This document shows positions 8,387-15,563 of a DNA stretch of 64,000 nt, piece after piece (positions within the stretch are counted from its first letter, which is position 1; each line of letters starts with the position of its first letter). The position numbers were made by a program, and so were the translations under genes. The notes below the pieces were generated by a model, which worked only from the letters and a program-made list of their open reading frames with translations, had not been told where the DNA came from and ran no database searches. The stretch covers positions 124,001-188,000 of the forward strand of contig NZ_JAUOEM010000005.1 in NCBI RefSeq assembly GCF_030540875.1, given 5' to 3'. Origin of the DNA: Flavivirga amylovorans. GTDB lineage: Bacteria; Bacteroidota; Bacteroidia; Flavobacteriales; Flavobacteriaceae.

Positions 8387-9463
8387 TTAAATTTCTAAGC
8401 TCAATAAATAATCAGCAGCAGCAAAAGGTGTTGTTTTGTTGTCTTTTATAAGTTGCAATTGATTTTCTAACGCTGTTTTAACTTCTGGGCGATTAAAAAA
8501 AGTAGATTTTAATTGCTCTTCAATGGTTTGAATAAGCCAAAACTTATTTTGTTCATTTCGCTTGGCATTAAAATGATTGTTTTTGGAAGTAATGGCTATG
8601 TAATCTAAAATCAGTTCCCAAATAGCATCAATACCTTCGTTTTTAAGAGCACTACAAATGGTTACTTTAGGTTGCCAGTCAGAAGATTTTTCTGGGTAGA
8701 GGTGAAGCGCTCTATTAAATTCTACTTTAGCCAGTTTTGCATGTTTTAAATTATCACCATCAGCTTTATTAATAGCAATAGCATCAGCCATTTCTATAAT
8801 ACCTCGTTTTATACCTTGTAGTTCATCGCCTGCACCAGCTAATTTTAGTAATAAAAAGAAATCAACCATACTATGTACCGTAGTTTCACTTTGGCCAACA
8901 CCTACGGTTTCAATAATGATAACATCAAACCCAGCAGCTTCACATAAAATAATAGCTTCTCTGGTTTTTCTGGCAACACCGCCAAGTGAATCCCCAGAAG
9001 CCGATGGTCGAATAAAAGCATTATCATCTTTTACTAAGTCGTCCATTCGGGTTTTATCACCTAAAATACTCCCTTTTGTTAAGGAGCTACTAGGATCAAT
9101 AGCTAATACAGCGATACGTTTCCCTTTTGAAGTAAGATGTTTGCCAAAGGTTTCTATAAAAGTACTTTTTCCAACTCCAGGAACTCCAGTAATACCAATA
9201 CGTATAGATTTATTTGCATACGGTAAACAGGCCTTTATTATAGTATTTGCCTTTTCTAAATGTTTTGGGTTCTTACTTTCAACTAAAGTAATAGCACGGC
9301 TTAAAGCCGTAATGTCTTTATTTAAAATAGAAGTGACTAAAGCCTCTGTATTAATTTCAGATCGACGTTTCTTTTTAAGAACTTTAATAGTAGATGGATC
9401 GGTGATTTCAGAAATTGAAACACCTTTATTTTCTTTAAGTGCAGATTTTTTTTCTTTTGCCAC
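8387..9463 (-). CDS. meaB: methylmalonyl-CoA mutase-associated GTPase MeaB
   Basis: The 358-residue protein is a G3E-family P-loop GTPase of the MeaB/ArgK type. It protects and reactivates adenosylcobalamin-dependent methylmalonyl-CoA mutase. Visible motifs are Walker A GVPGVGKST (93-101), the switch-like ETVGVGQSE (185-193) and the guanine-specificity motif NKAD (232-235). The start is GTG; in this frame there is no better codon close to the conserved region, and the N-terminal 40 residues form a basic extension not found in all homologues. The mutase genes themselves are not in the window. The gene downstream on the same strand is not obviously related. Confidence 0.93.
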   Translation of the reverse strand: MAKEKKSALKENKGVSISEITDPSTIKVLKKKRRSEINTEALVTSILNKDITALSRAITLVESKNPKHLEKANTIIKACLPYANKSIRIGITGVPGVGKSTFIETFGKHLTSKGKRIAVLAIDPSSSLTKGSILGDKTRMDDLVKDDNAFIRPSASGDSLGGVARKTREAIILCEAAGFDVIIIETVGVGQSETTVHSMVDFFLLLKLAGAGDELQGIKRGIIEMADAIAINKADGDNLKHAKLAKVEFNRALHLYPEKSSDWQPKVTICSALKNEGIDAIWELILDYIAITSKNNHFNAKRNEQNKFWLIQTIEEQLKSTFFNRPEVKTALENQLQLIKDNKTTPFAAADYLLSLEI

Positions 9464-9548
9464 GAATAAACAAATGTTTGTCTAATTTACTGTTTTATTT
9501 GAGAAAATTGATTAGAACCACTGATTACTGCTGCTAACGACTGAATAC

Positions 9549-10103
9549 TTACTTAAGAGGTACAGCAACTTTTACGTCATCCCACGCCATGGTTAAAAAT
9601 AAATTATCGGTAGAATTATCAAAGGCAATAGTAAATTGTTCTACAGGAGAAGGTAATTTCTGTACAGGAACTTCAATATTTAAAACATCAAAGTTGGTAT
9701 CCCACATGGGTTTCATTTCAGAGTCCACACCCCAAGGATATTGCTTGGAATTAAATATAACGTTCCAGACTGTATCCTTTGGTACGGTCCAAAGTGTGTA
9801 TTTACCCATTGGCAATGGCTTACCCTGTATTTCTAGTGTTTGGTTGGTTTCAAAAGTAGTTGCTTCGTTAGCTCCCGTACGCCAAACTTTATTAAAAGGG
9901 ACTAGAGCGCCAAAAATGGCTCTATTCTTTTTAGAAGGTCTATTATAAAACACTTCAAGTTTTAAATCATTAAGTTTAAATTCTACTGTATCTTTAGGAC
10001 TTAGACGTTGTGAAAAAATATTTTCAACAAAAAAAGAATATAAAAATAGTCCTAATGCTATTATGGATAAAAGAACTAATATACGCTTTAAGAATGTGTT
10101 CAT
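9549..10103 (-). CDS. DUF2911 domain membrane-anchored protein
   Basis: The 184-residue protein has an N-terminal hydrophobic helix (about 8-27) that would anchor it in the inner membrane or act as an uncleaved signal. The remainder is a beta-rich DUF2911 domain, recognised from the FGALVPFNKVWRTGANEA stretch, the PMGKYTLWTVP motif and the WGVDSEM region. The function of DUF2911 is not established; it is common in Bacteroidota. The gene is transcribed on its own, opposite to the ECF sigma operon to its right, with which it shares a 176-bp divergent intergenic region. Confidence 0.85.
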   Translation of the reverse strand: MNTFLKRILVLLSIIALGLFLYSFFVENIFSQRLSPKDTVEFKLNDLKLEVFYNRPSKKNRAIFGALVPFNKVWRTGANEATTFETNQTLEIQGKPLPMGKYTLWTVPKDTVWNVIFNSKQYPWGVDSEMKPMWDTNFDVLNIEVPVQKLPSPVEQFTIAFDNSTDNLFLTMAWDDVKVAVPLK

Positions 10104-10279
10104 ATGCAGAGTTTAACAGGGTATAAATATACTTTAAAAAGAAATGATTCTTAATAATGTTAACACAGATTTTAGAGTTTTCTTATTTAAAAATTAAAAA
10201 AAAGCATTTTTTTGCAACACTACATTTTTTTTGTCGTCTTTAATACGAACTAACTTATATAACCAAAAGTAAAAATAGC

Positions 10280-10831
10280 ATGTTTCAAGTTGACATTATT
10301 GAACAATGTAAACAAAACAATCGCAAAGCACAATTACAGTTATACAACCAGTACTGTGATGGGATGTATATTGTTGCAAAACGATTTTTAAAAGATGCTG
10401 CTGAAGCCGAGGATGTTGTACAGGAAGCCTTTATTAAGGCTTTTACCAAACTACATCAATATAAAGCTGAAGTTACTTTTGGCGCTTGGTTAAAACGTAT
10501 TGTCGTTAATAAAAGTATTGATTTCTTAAAAGCTAAAAAACAACAACTTGTTGAATTAGAAGAGGTGCACCTCAAAGTAGCTGATACTACAGATGATGAC
10601 AAATGGTTAGTAGACGATGCAATTACATTAAACGATGTAAAAATTGCGATTAATAAATTACCTGATAAGTATCAATACGTTGTGATGCTTTATTTAATAG
10701 AAGGATACGACCATCAGGAAATTTCAGAGATTTTAAATATTTCTGAGGTTGCGTCAAGAACACAATTATCAAGAGGAAAAGGTAAATTACAGGAACTGTT
10801 AATACTTAAAAAAAATGGCACGAGATATTAG
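10280..10831 (+). CDS. ECF-type RNA polymerase sigma factor
   Basis: The 183-residue protein has the two-domain layout of extracytoplasmic-function sigma factors. Region 2 (about 20-90) contains AEDVVQEAFIKAF and the -10-recognising FGAWLKRIVVNKSIDFL segment. Region 4 (about 125-178) contains the helix-turn-helix around QEISEILNISEVASRTQLSRG. Its last 17 bases overlap the start of the next gene, a layout typical of sigma/anti-sigma pairs that are translationally coupled. I cannot identify a dedicated promoter in the 176 bp upstream, so autoregulation is plausible but not shown. The likely targets include the secreted protein encoded two genes downstream. Confidence 0.93.
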   Translation: MFQVDIIEQCKQNNRKAQLQLYNQYCDGMYIVAKRFLKDAAEAEDVVQEAFIKAFTKLHQYKAEVTFGAWLKRIVVNKSIDFLKAKKQQLVELEEVHLKVADTTDDDKWLVDDAITLNDVKIAINKLPDKYQYVVMLYLIEGYDHQEISEILNISEVASRTQLSRGKGKLQELLILKKNGTRY

Positions 10832-11393
10832 AGAATTATTTAAGGATGATAAGGTAGTTTATGAAACGATGCCGAAAAATCATCAAGAAAGATTTCTTGC
10901 TAAGTTAGAAGAAGATCTGCCAGTTACTAACAAATCTAAATTTAATTGGATGCGTATAGCTGCAAGTATCGTGTTGTTTGTGGGGTTAGGTTTTGGGGCT
11001 TTCAAGTTTTTTAAACCAAACGTAGAGGCACCAACAGAAATCGTAACGACAACTGAAACTGATGAAACAAAAACCTTGGGAGATGTGTCTCCTGGACTTA
11101 AAAAAGTTGAAGAGTACTATTTGGCGAGTATTAATTTAGAATTATCTAAAATGAAATACACGCCAGAAACTAAAGATCTTTTCGATGGTTATTTGTTACA
11201 ATTAGATGAACTTGATAAAGAGTATAAACGCTTATCTGAGGAGCTAACAGAATCAGGTCCTGGTGAATTAACGGTAAATGCTTTAATTGATAATTTAAAG
11301 TTTCGTTTAAATCTGTTGTATCGTATGAGAGATCAATTAAAAGAATTAAGTACTTCTAATGATGTTACAGAAGAAGTAGAACAATCAATCTAA
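10815..11393 (+). CDS. putative anti-sigma factor, single-pass membrane protein
   Basis: The 192-residue protein has a charged cytoplasmic N-terminus (1-45, including RDIRELFKDD and HQERFLAKLEEDLP) and one transmembrane helix (about 46-66). A mostly helical acidic periplasmic part of about 125 residues follows. It has no classical zinc-binding anti-sigma motif. The call rests on topology and position: its ATG lies 17 bases inside the end of the sigma gene, after an A8 run, and its N-terminal segment could bind the sigma factor. A role as a membrane-bound anti-sigma or co-regulator is an inference. Confidence 0.65.
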   Translation: MARDIRELFKDDKVVYETMPKNHQERFLAKLEEDLPVTNKSKFNWMRIAASIVLFVGLGFGAFKFFKPNVEAPTEIVTTTETDETKTLGDVSPGLKKVEEYYLASINLELSKMKYTPETKDLFDGYLLQLDELDKEYKRLSEELTESGPGELTVNALIDNLKFRLNLLYRMRDQLKELSTSNDVTEEVEQSI

Positions 11394-11402
11394 AATCAAA
11401 AA

Positions 11403-12929
11403 ATGAACAATACAATCATAAAAATCAAATTATTTGCCTTAGGCTTTCTTATTACGGGGGGGATAATGGCACAGCAAAAATTAGAGAAAGTATCGCAATC
11501 TATTAAAGTAAATAAAGATGTTACTATCGATTTAAACACGAGCCATTGCAATTTAATAATTGATACATGGAATAAAGATGTTATCGAAATTGAAGCTTAT
11601 ATTGAAGGTGATGATATAAGTAAAGAAGCGTTAGAAAATGCTTTAAAAAATTGGGATGTAGATGTTGATGCTTCTAGTGGATTAGTGAAAATTAAAACTA
11701 AAGGTACGAGAGCCAATTCTTGGGCCTATATTTCAAGAAGCAATGATGATGAGGCTGTACAAGCTTTATTAGAAGAATTAAAGTTTGAATTGGCAGACTT
11801 GCCCGAAGTGTTGGTCGATGCAGAGAATTTTGTAATGCCTGTTGTACCAGAACTTCCTGAAATGCCTCCACTTCCTGTAATACCCAAGTTACCAGAACTA
11901 CCTAAATTGCCAGCAGGAGTCAATGAGTTTCACTTTGATTATAATGCCTATAAGAAGGATGGTGAAAAATATTTAGAGGAATATACACAAAAATTCGAAT
12001 CGAAATTTGGCGAAGATTATGCTGAAAAAATGGAAGCATGGGGTGAGAAATTTGGCAAAGAATGGGGTGAGAAGTATGGAAAGGAGATGGAAGAATGGGG
12101 AAAGCGTTTTGGTGAAAAATGGGAAGAAAAATACGGAAAGGACATGGAAGAATGGGGAGAACGTTTTGCCGAAAAAATGGAAAGGGAATCAGCTCAGATA
12201 GAAAGAATGCAGGAACAAAGAGAAAGACAAGCAGAACAAAGAGAAAGACATGTTGAAGAGCGTAAAAAACATGCGCAGAAACGAGATAAGTTAGTTCTAA
12301 ACAGAAAACTTTTAATTGAAAGATTGGTTAATAAAGAAGCTGACTCTAAGATTAAAAAGACTATTAAAATTAAAATGCCTAAAAAGACTAAGCTAAAGGT
12401 TAATGTTAGACATGGTGAGATAGAGTTTGCCGCTAACGTAGATGATTTAAAAGCTGAGTTATCACATACAAAGTTTACAGCACATAGCATTAACGGAAGT
12501 TCTACTTCCGTTAATGCTTCATATTCGCCTGTGTATGTAACTTATTGGAACTTAGGAGAGCTAAATCTTCGTTATACAGAAGATGTTGAACTAGATCATG
12601 TAAAGCATATGGTTTTAAATTCGAATTCATCTAATACCACTATAAATCATTTGTTAGGTAGTGCCATTATTGACGGTAATATTGGTGATTTAAAAATCTT
12701 AGACATAAAAGATACTTTTTCTAACTTAAATATCATTATTCAAAATAGTAATGCTGTTATATCACTTCCTAAAGTAGGGTGTAATTTTCAGTATAAAGGA
12801 AATCGTTCGCGTGTAAGTCACCCAAAAGAAAAACTTAACCATAATATTTCTAACTTTTCTACAGGCAGTTTAGCCAGTGGAAAAAGCATTCTTGTAAATG
12901 CAAAATATAGCAATGTGACGATGCAATAA
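11403..12929 (+). CDS. secreted protein with DUF4097-like ends and Trp-rich 19-residue repeats
   Basis: The 508-residue protein has a signal peptide (cleavage near AQ, 23-24). The N-terminal beta region (about 28-110, NLIIDTWNKDVIEIEAYIEG) and the C-terminal third (about 320-508, short repeated strands such as SNVTM) resemble the beta-solenoid DUF4097 adhesin-like family. Between them lie a proline-rich segment (146-170, repeated L-P-x-x-P) and a highly charged helical region. This holds about 3.3 copies of a 19-residue repeat (from 194 to about 262) carrying W/Y/F at fixed positions, followed by an R/E/Q-rich coil (263-310). It follows the sigma/anti-sigma pair after 9 bp and so belongs to that operon. 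It may be the envelope component whose state is sensed. Confidence 0.7.
   Translation: MNNTIIKIKLFALGFLITGGIMAQQKLEKVSQSIKVNKDVTIDLNTSHCNLIIDTWNKDVIEIEAYIEGDDISKEALENALKNWDVDVDASSGLVKIKTKGTRANSWAYISRSNDDEAVQALLEELKFELADLPEVLVDAENFVMPVVPELPEMPPLPVIPKLPELPKLPAGVNEFHFDYNAYKKDGEKYLEEYTQKFESKFGEDYAEKMEAWGEKFGKEWGEKYGKEMEEWGKRFGEKWEEKYGKDMEEWGERFAEKMERESAQIERMQEQRERQAEQRERHVEERKKHAQKRDKLVLNRKLLIERLVNKEADSKIKKTIKIKMPKKTKLKVNVRHGEIEFAANVDDLKAELSHTKFTAHSINGSSTSVNASYSPVYVTYWNLGELNLRYTEDVELDHVKHMVLNSNSSNTTINHLLGSAIIDGNIGDLKILDIKDTFSNLNIIIQNSNAVISLPKVGCNFQYKGNRSRVSHPKEKLNHNISNFSTGSLASGKSILVNAKYSNVTMQ
11982..12188 (+). repeat. 57-bp tandem coding repeat (19 residues)
   Basis: Four units start at 11982, 12039, 12096 and 12153 (the last is partial). 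Each encodes [YW]xxKFxxK[FW]xExYxxxMEx, with aromatic residues spaced 8 then 11 residues apart. Units 2 and 3 are the most alike: WGEKFGKEWGEKYGKEMEE versus WGKRFGEKWEEKYGKDMEE. The DNA copies have diverged by several substitutions, so the repeat is old or under protein-level selection. Confidence 0.8.
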
Positions 12930-12972
12930 GTCTACTTTATATTTATTAATACAACCGTTTCGTCATTTTTAA

Positions 12973-13653
12973 CTAACTACTTATTATTCTCCAAAAACTA
13001 AATTTTCTCCGTATAATAAACCCTAGTTTTTTGTACAGTTGTATAGGACCAACATTCGTTTGATCTACATGTAAAAAAGGAATTTTATTTTTCTTCAAGA
13101 TTCTTTCTACTGTATGTGTAATAAGTTGTTTTGCATATCCTTTTCCTGTATAATCCGGATGCGTTATTACTGCACTAATCTCAATAAAGTTATTGGTTTG
13201 CATCCGTTCACCAGTTACAGCAACTAGTTTATTGTCTTTATAAATACCATAATACTGTCCTAAGGTATTCGTTTTCGATTTAAAGTATTCTGGATATACA
13301 AGCTTAACTAGGTCGATTAAGTCATCATAATGCCATTCTGTTAACTCTACAATAGTTTCCGTTATAGGTTTATTTATTTTATTATATATAATCATTTGTA
13401 AACCTATATATTCTATAGGTTCTTTAAAATGCAATGGCATTTTAGGCTTATCTCCAACAATAAAGAAATCTGAAATTAATTTAGCGTGTTTTTCTATAGC
13501 GAAACTAGTATCTTCATTATTTATAAAAGCTCCAAAAGGGCCATAATCTGGATGAAAAAACTTAATGTTACCATAATCTATTGCATGATCATAATGGCAG
13601 TCTGTTAAGGAAAACCATACGGGGTTATCCAAAGCGTCTTCAGGTATGAGCAT
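12973..13653 (-). CDS. GNAT family N-acetyltransferase
   Basis: The 226-residue protein has a GNAT fold in its C-terminal half. The acetyl-CoA-binding loop HPDYTGKGYAKQLITH (about 168-183) fits the Q/R-x-x-G-x-G/A motif, and a VDQTNVGPIQLYKKLGF segment follows as in FR47-like members. The N-terminal 100 residues are less conserved and probably give substrate specificity. The substrate is unknown. The start codon is 2 bp past the miaA stop, so the two are very likely translated from one mRNA. Its stop lies 43 bp from the convergent end of the secreted repeat protein. Confidence 0.85.
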   Translation of the reverse strand: MLIPEDALDNPVWFSLTDCHYDHAIDYGNIKFFHPDYGPFGAFINNEDTSFAIEKHAKLISDFFIVGDKPKMPLHFKEPIEYIGLQMIIYNKINKPITETIVELTEWHYDDLIDLVKLVYPEYFKSKTNTLGQYYGIYKDNKLVAVTGERMQTNNFIEISAVITHPDYTGKGYAKQLITHTVERILKKNKIPFLHVDQTNVGPIQLYKKLGFIIRRKFSFWRIISS

Positions 13654-13655
13654 TG

Positions 13656-14570
13656 TTAAGAAATGTTTTGATTTATAAGATTAATAATGATCCTTTCAGG
13701 TGTGGTATAATCAAACCACAGTGTTTCTTCATTCTTTTTAAACCAAGTAAGTTGACGTTTGGCAAAACGGCGTGTATTTTTTTTTATTTCAGAAATAGCA
13801 AAGTCTAGTGTCCATTTGTTATCTAAATAGTTAAACAATTCTTTATAGCCTACCGTATTTAAAGCGTTTAGGTTTTTAAACGAAACTAGGTTTTTAACTT
13901 CATCTAATAACCCTTCTTGCATCATAATATCTACGCGTTTGTTAATACGGTTGTATATAATTTCTCTTTCTGCAGTGAGTCCAATGGTAATCGTTTTAAA
14001 ATGGCGCTTTATTTTTCCTTTCTTTAAAAATGATGAATACGGTTTACCTGTGCCAATACAAATTTCTAAGGCACGAATAACACGGTGCGGATTATCAATT
14101 GCAATTGTGTTATAAGCAACAGAATCGAGCGCTTTTAATCGTTCTTGTAAATGAGATAATCCTTTTGTTTCTAAATCATTATTAAGTGTCTCACGAATGC
14201 TTTTTTCAACTTCTGGAAAATCATCTAAACCGTTATTAACAGCATCAACATATAATCCAGAGCCACCAACCATAATAACCGTATCGTAGGTTTTAAAAAG
14301 TGTATTTAGAGTATGTATAGCGTCTTTTTCAAAAGAGCCAACATTATAACTATCATTTATAGATTTATGATGAATAAAATGATGTTTTGCAGCTGCTAGT
14401 TCTTCACGTGTTGGAGCTGCTGTGCCAACTTGCATTTCTTTAAAGAACTGACGTGAATCTGCAGATACTATTTCAGTGTTAAAATGATTTGCCAATTTTA
14501 TACTTAGAGCTGTTTTACCAATAGCAGTAGGGCCAACTATAGAAATTAGATATTTGTTTTTTGAGTTGAT
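13656..14570 (-). CDS. miaA: tRNA dimethylallyltransferase MiaA, unusual start
   Basis: MiaA adds a dimethylallyl group to A37 of tRNAs that read UNN codons. The frame shows the P-loop GPTAIGKT, the catalytic segment VSADSRQ, GGSGLYVDA and the RRFAKRQLTWFKKN C-terminus. The open frame extends back to a TAA at 14583-14585, but no ATG, GTG or TTG lies between that stop and the P-loop. The first such codon is a TTG (14493-14495) inside the protein, after the P-loop. An ATC at 14568-14570 would give a protein of about 304 residues, the normal size; ATT (14544-14546) and ATA (14538-14540) are alternatives. The start given here is therefore a guess. Confidence 0.85.
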   Translation of the reverse strand: MNSKNKYLISIVGPTAIGKTALSIKLANHFNTEIVSADSRQFFKEMQVGTAAPTREELAAAKHHFIHHKSINDSYNVGSFEKDAIHTLNTLFKTYDTVIMVGGSGLYVDAVNNGLDDFPEVEKSIRETLNNDLETKGLSHLQERLKALDSVAYNTIAIDNPHRVIRALEICIGTGKPYSSFLKKGKIKRHFKTITIGLTAEREIIYNRINKRVDIMMQEGLLDEVKNLVSFKNLNALNTVGYKELFNYLDNKWTLDFAISEIKKNTRRFAKRQLTWFKKNEETLWFDYTTPERIIINLINQNIS

Positions 14571-14690
14571 GTGTTTAAGTGTTTATTTGTAAGAACAAAT
14601 TTAATGAGAAAATACAAGAATATTGTTGTGCGTTGAGGATATAGTAGAAAGCCTAACCATGTCTCATTTTAGTAATACCATAATTAGTGT

Positions 14691-15539
14691 TTATTGATGA
14701 AGTTTTTCGCCACAATTATAACAAAAATCGGCACCATCTTTATGCTTTTCAGCCATACAGTTTGCACAAGAAAGTGAGTTTAAATTAACCTTTGGGGTTT
14801 CTGGTTCTTTTTTTGATTTGCTTTGAGCGGTATATTCTGCAGATACGATCCCTGTTGGTACCGCAATAATACCATAACCTAATATCATGACTAAAGATGC
14901 AATGAATTGTCCAAGAGGTGTTTGCGGTGCAATGTCACCAAAACCTACAGTTGTTAAGGTTACGATACACCAATATACACTCTTCGGGATATTAGAAAAC
15001 CCATTTTCTTCACCTTCAATTAAATACATAATAGTACCTAAAATAATAGCGATTATAACAACAGCAAATAAGAAGACTGATATTTTAGCCCGACTTGCTT
15101 TTAAAGCATTTACTAAATTATTTGAAGCACCTAAATAACGTGCCAGTTTTAATATTCTAAAAATTCTAAGTAACCTTAGTGCTCTTAATGCAGCAAGCGC
15201 ATGCACACCTCCAAATATTAATGATATATATTTGGGTATGGTAGATAATAAATCAATAATACCATAAAAACTTGTTATATATTTAAAAGGCCTTTTTACG
15301 GTTATAATACGAGCTATATACTCAATACTAAACAAAATGGTAATAATCCATTCAGAGATATTAAGAAAATCATGATACTTAATATCAATGCTATTAACAC
15401 TTTCAAGCATTACTAGTATAATACTGGCTATAATAGTAATTAGTAAAACAACATCAAATAATTTGCCCGTGGGGGTCTCAGCTTCATAAATAATATCATG
15501 AAGTTTTGTCTTCCAATGCCTTTTTTTTGGTTCATCCAT
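14691..15539 (-). CDS. voltage-gated K+ channel with C-terminal zinc ribbon
   Basis: The 282-residue protein has six transmembrane helices of the ion transporter family. It has an arginine-rich S4-like helix (117-134, LRALRLLRIFRILKLAR) and the potassium selectivity filter TTVGFGD (196-202). The cytoplasmic tail (about 240-282) ends in a double-Cys knuckle, C258-x2-C261 and C273-x2-C276 (CANC...CYNCG), which looks like a zinc ribbon. Such channels open on depolarisation and let K+ pass across the inner membrane. The zinc ribbon may control assembly or sense metal or redox state; that is an inference. The gene stands alone between miaA and the DUF3857 gene. Confidence 0.9.
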   Translation of the reverse strand: MDEPKKRHWKTKLHDIIYEAETPTGKLFDVVLLITIIASIILVMLESVNSIDIKYHDFLNISEWIITILFSIEYIARIITVKRPFKYITSFYGIIDLLSTIPKYISLIFGGVHALAALRALRLLRIFRILKLARYLGASNNLVNALKASRAKISVFLFAVVIIAIILGTIMYLIEGEENGFSNIPKSVYWCIVTLTTVGFGDIAPQTPLGQFIASLVMILGYGIIAVPTGIVSAEYTAQSKSKKEPETPKVNLNSLSCANCMAEKHKDGADFCYNCGEKLHQ

Positions 15540-15563
15540 GTATTCAAAAATAATAAAGATAGA

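Noticed and set aside
8916-9485. 189-codon open frame on the plus strand opposite meaB
   Set aside because: It lies fully antisense to the conserved MeaB coding sequence and gives a low-complexity, Ser/Ile-rich product; typical shadow frame.
9463-10280. Horizontal transfer or prophage signs in accessory-looking regions
   Set aside because: No integrase, phage gene, att-like direct repeat at the tRNA-His or shift in base composition was seen in the window.
12194-12490. 98-codon open frame opposite the repeat protein
   Set aside because: It is antisense to the charged helical region and has Leu/Ser/Cys-rich composition from complementary E/K codons.
13656-14495. MiaA beginning at the TTG of 14493-14495
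   Set aside because: The frame continues upstream with the P-loop GPTAIGKT, which is essential; the TTG is an internal Leu codon.
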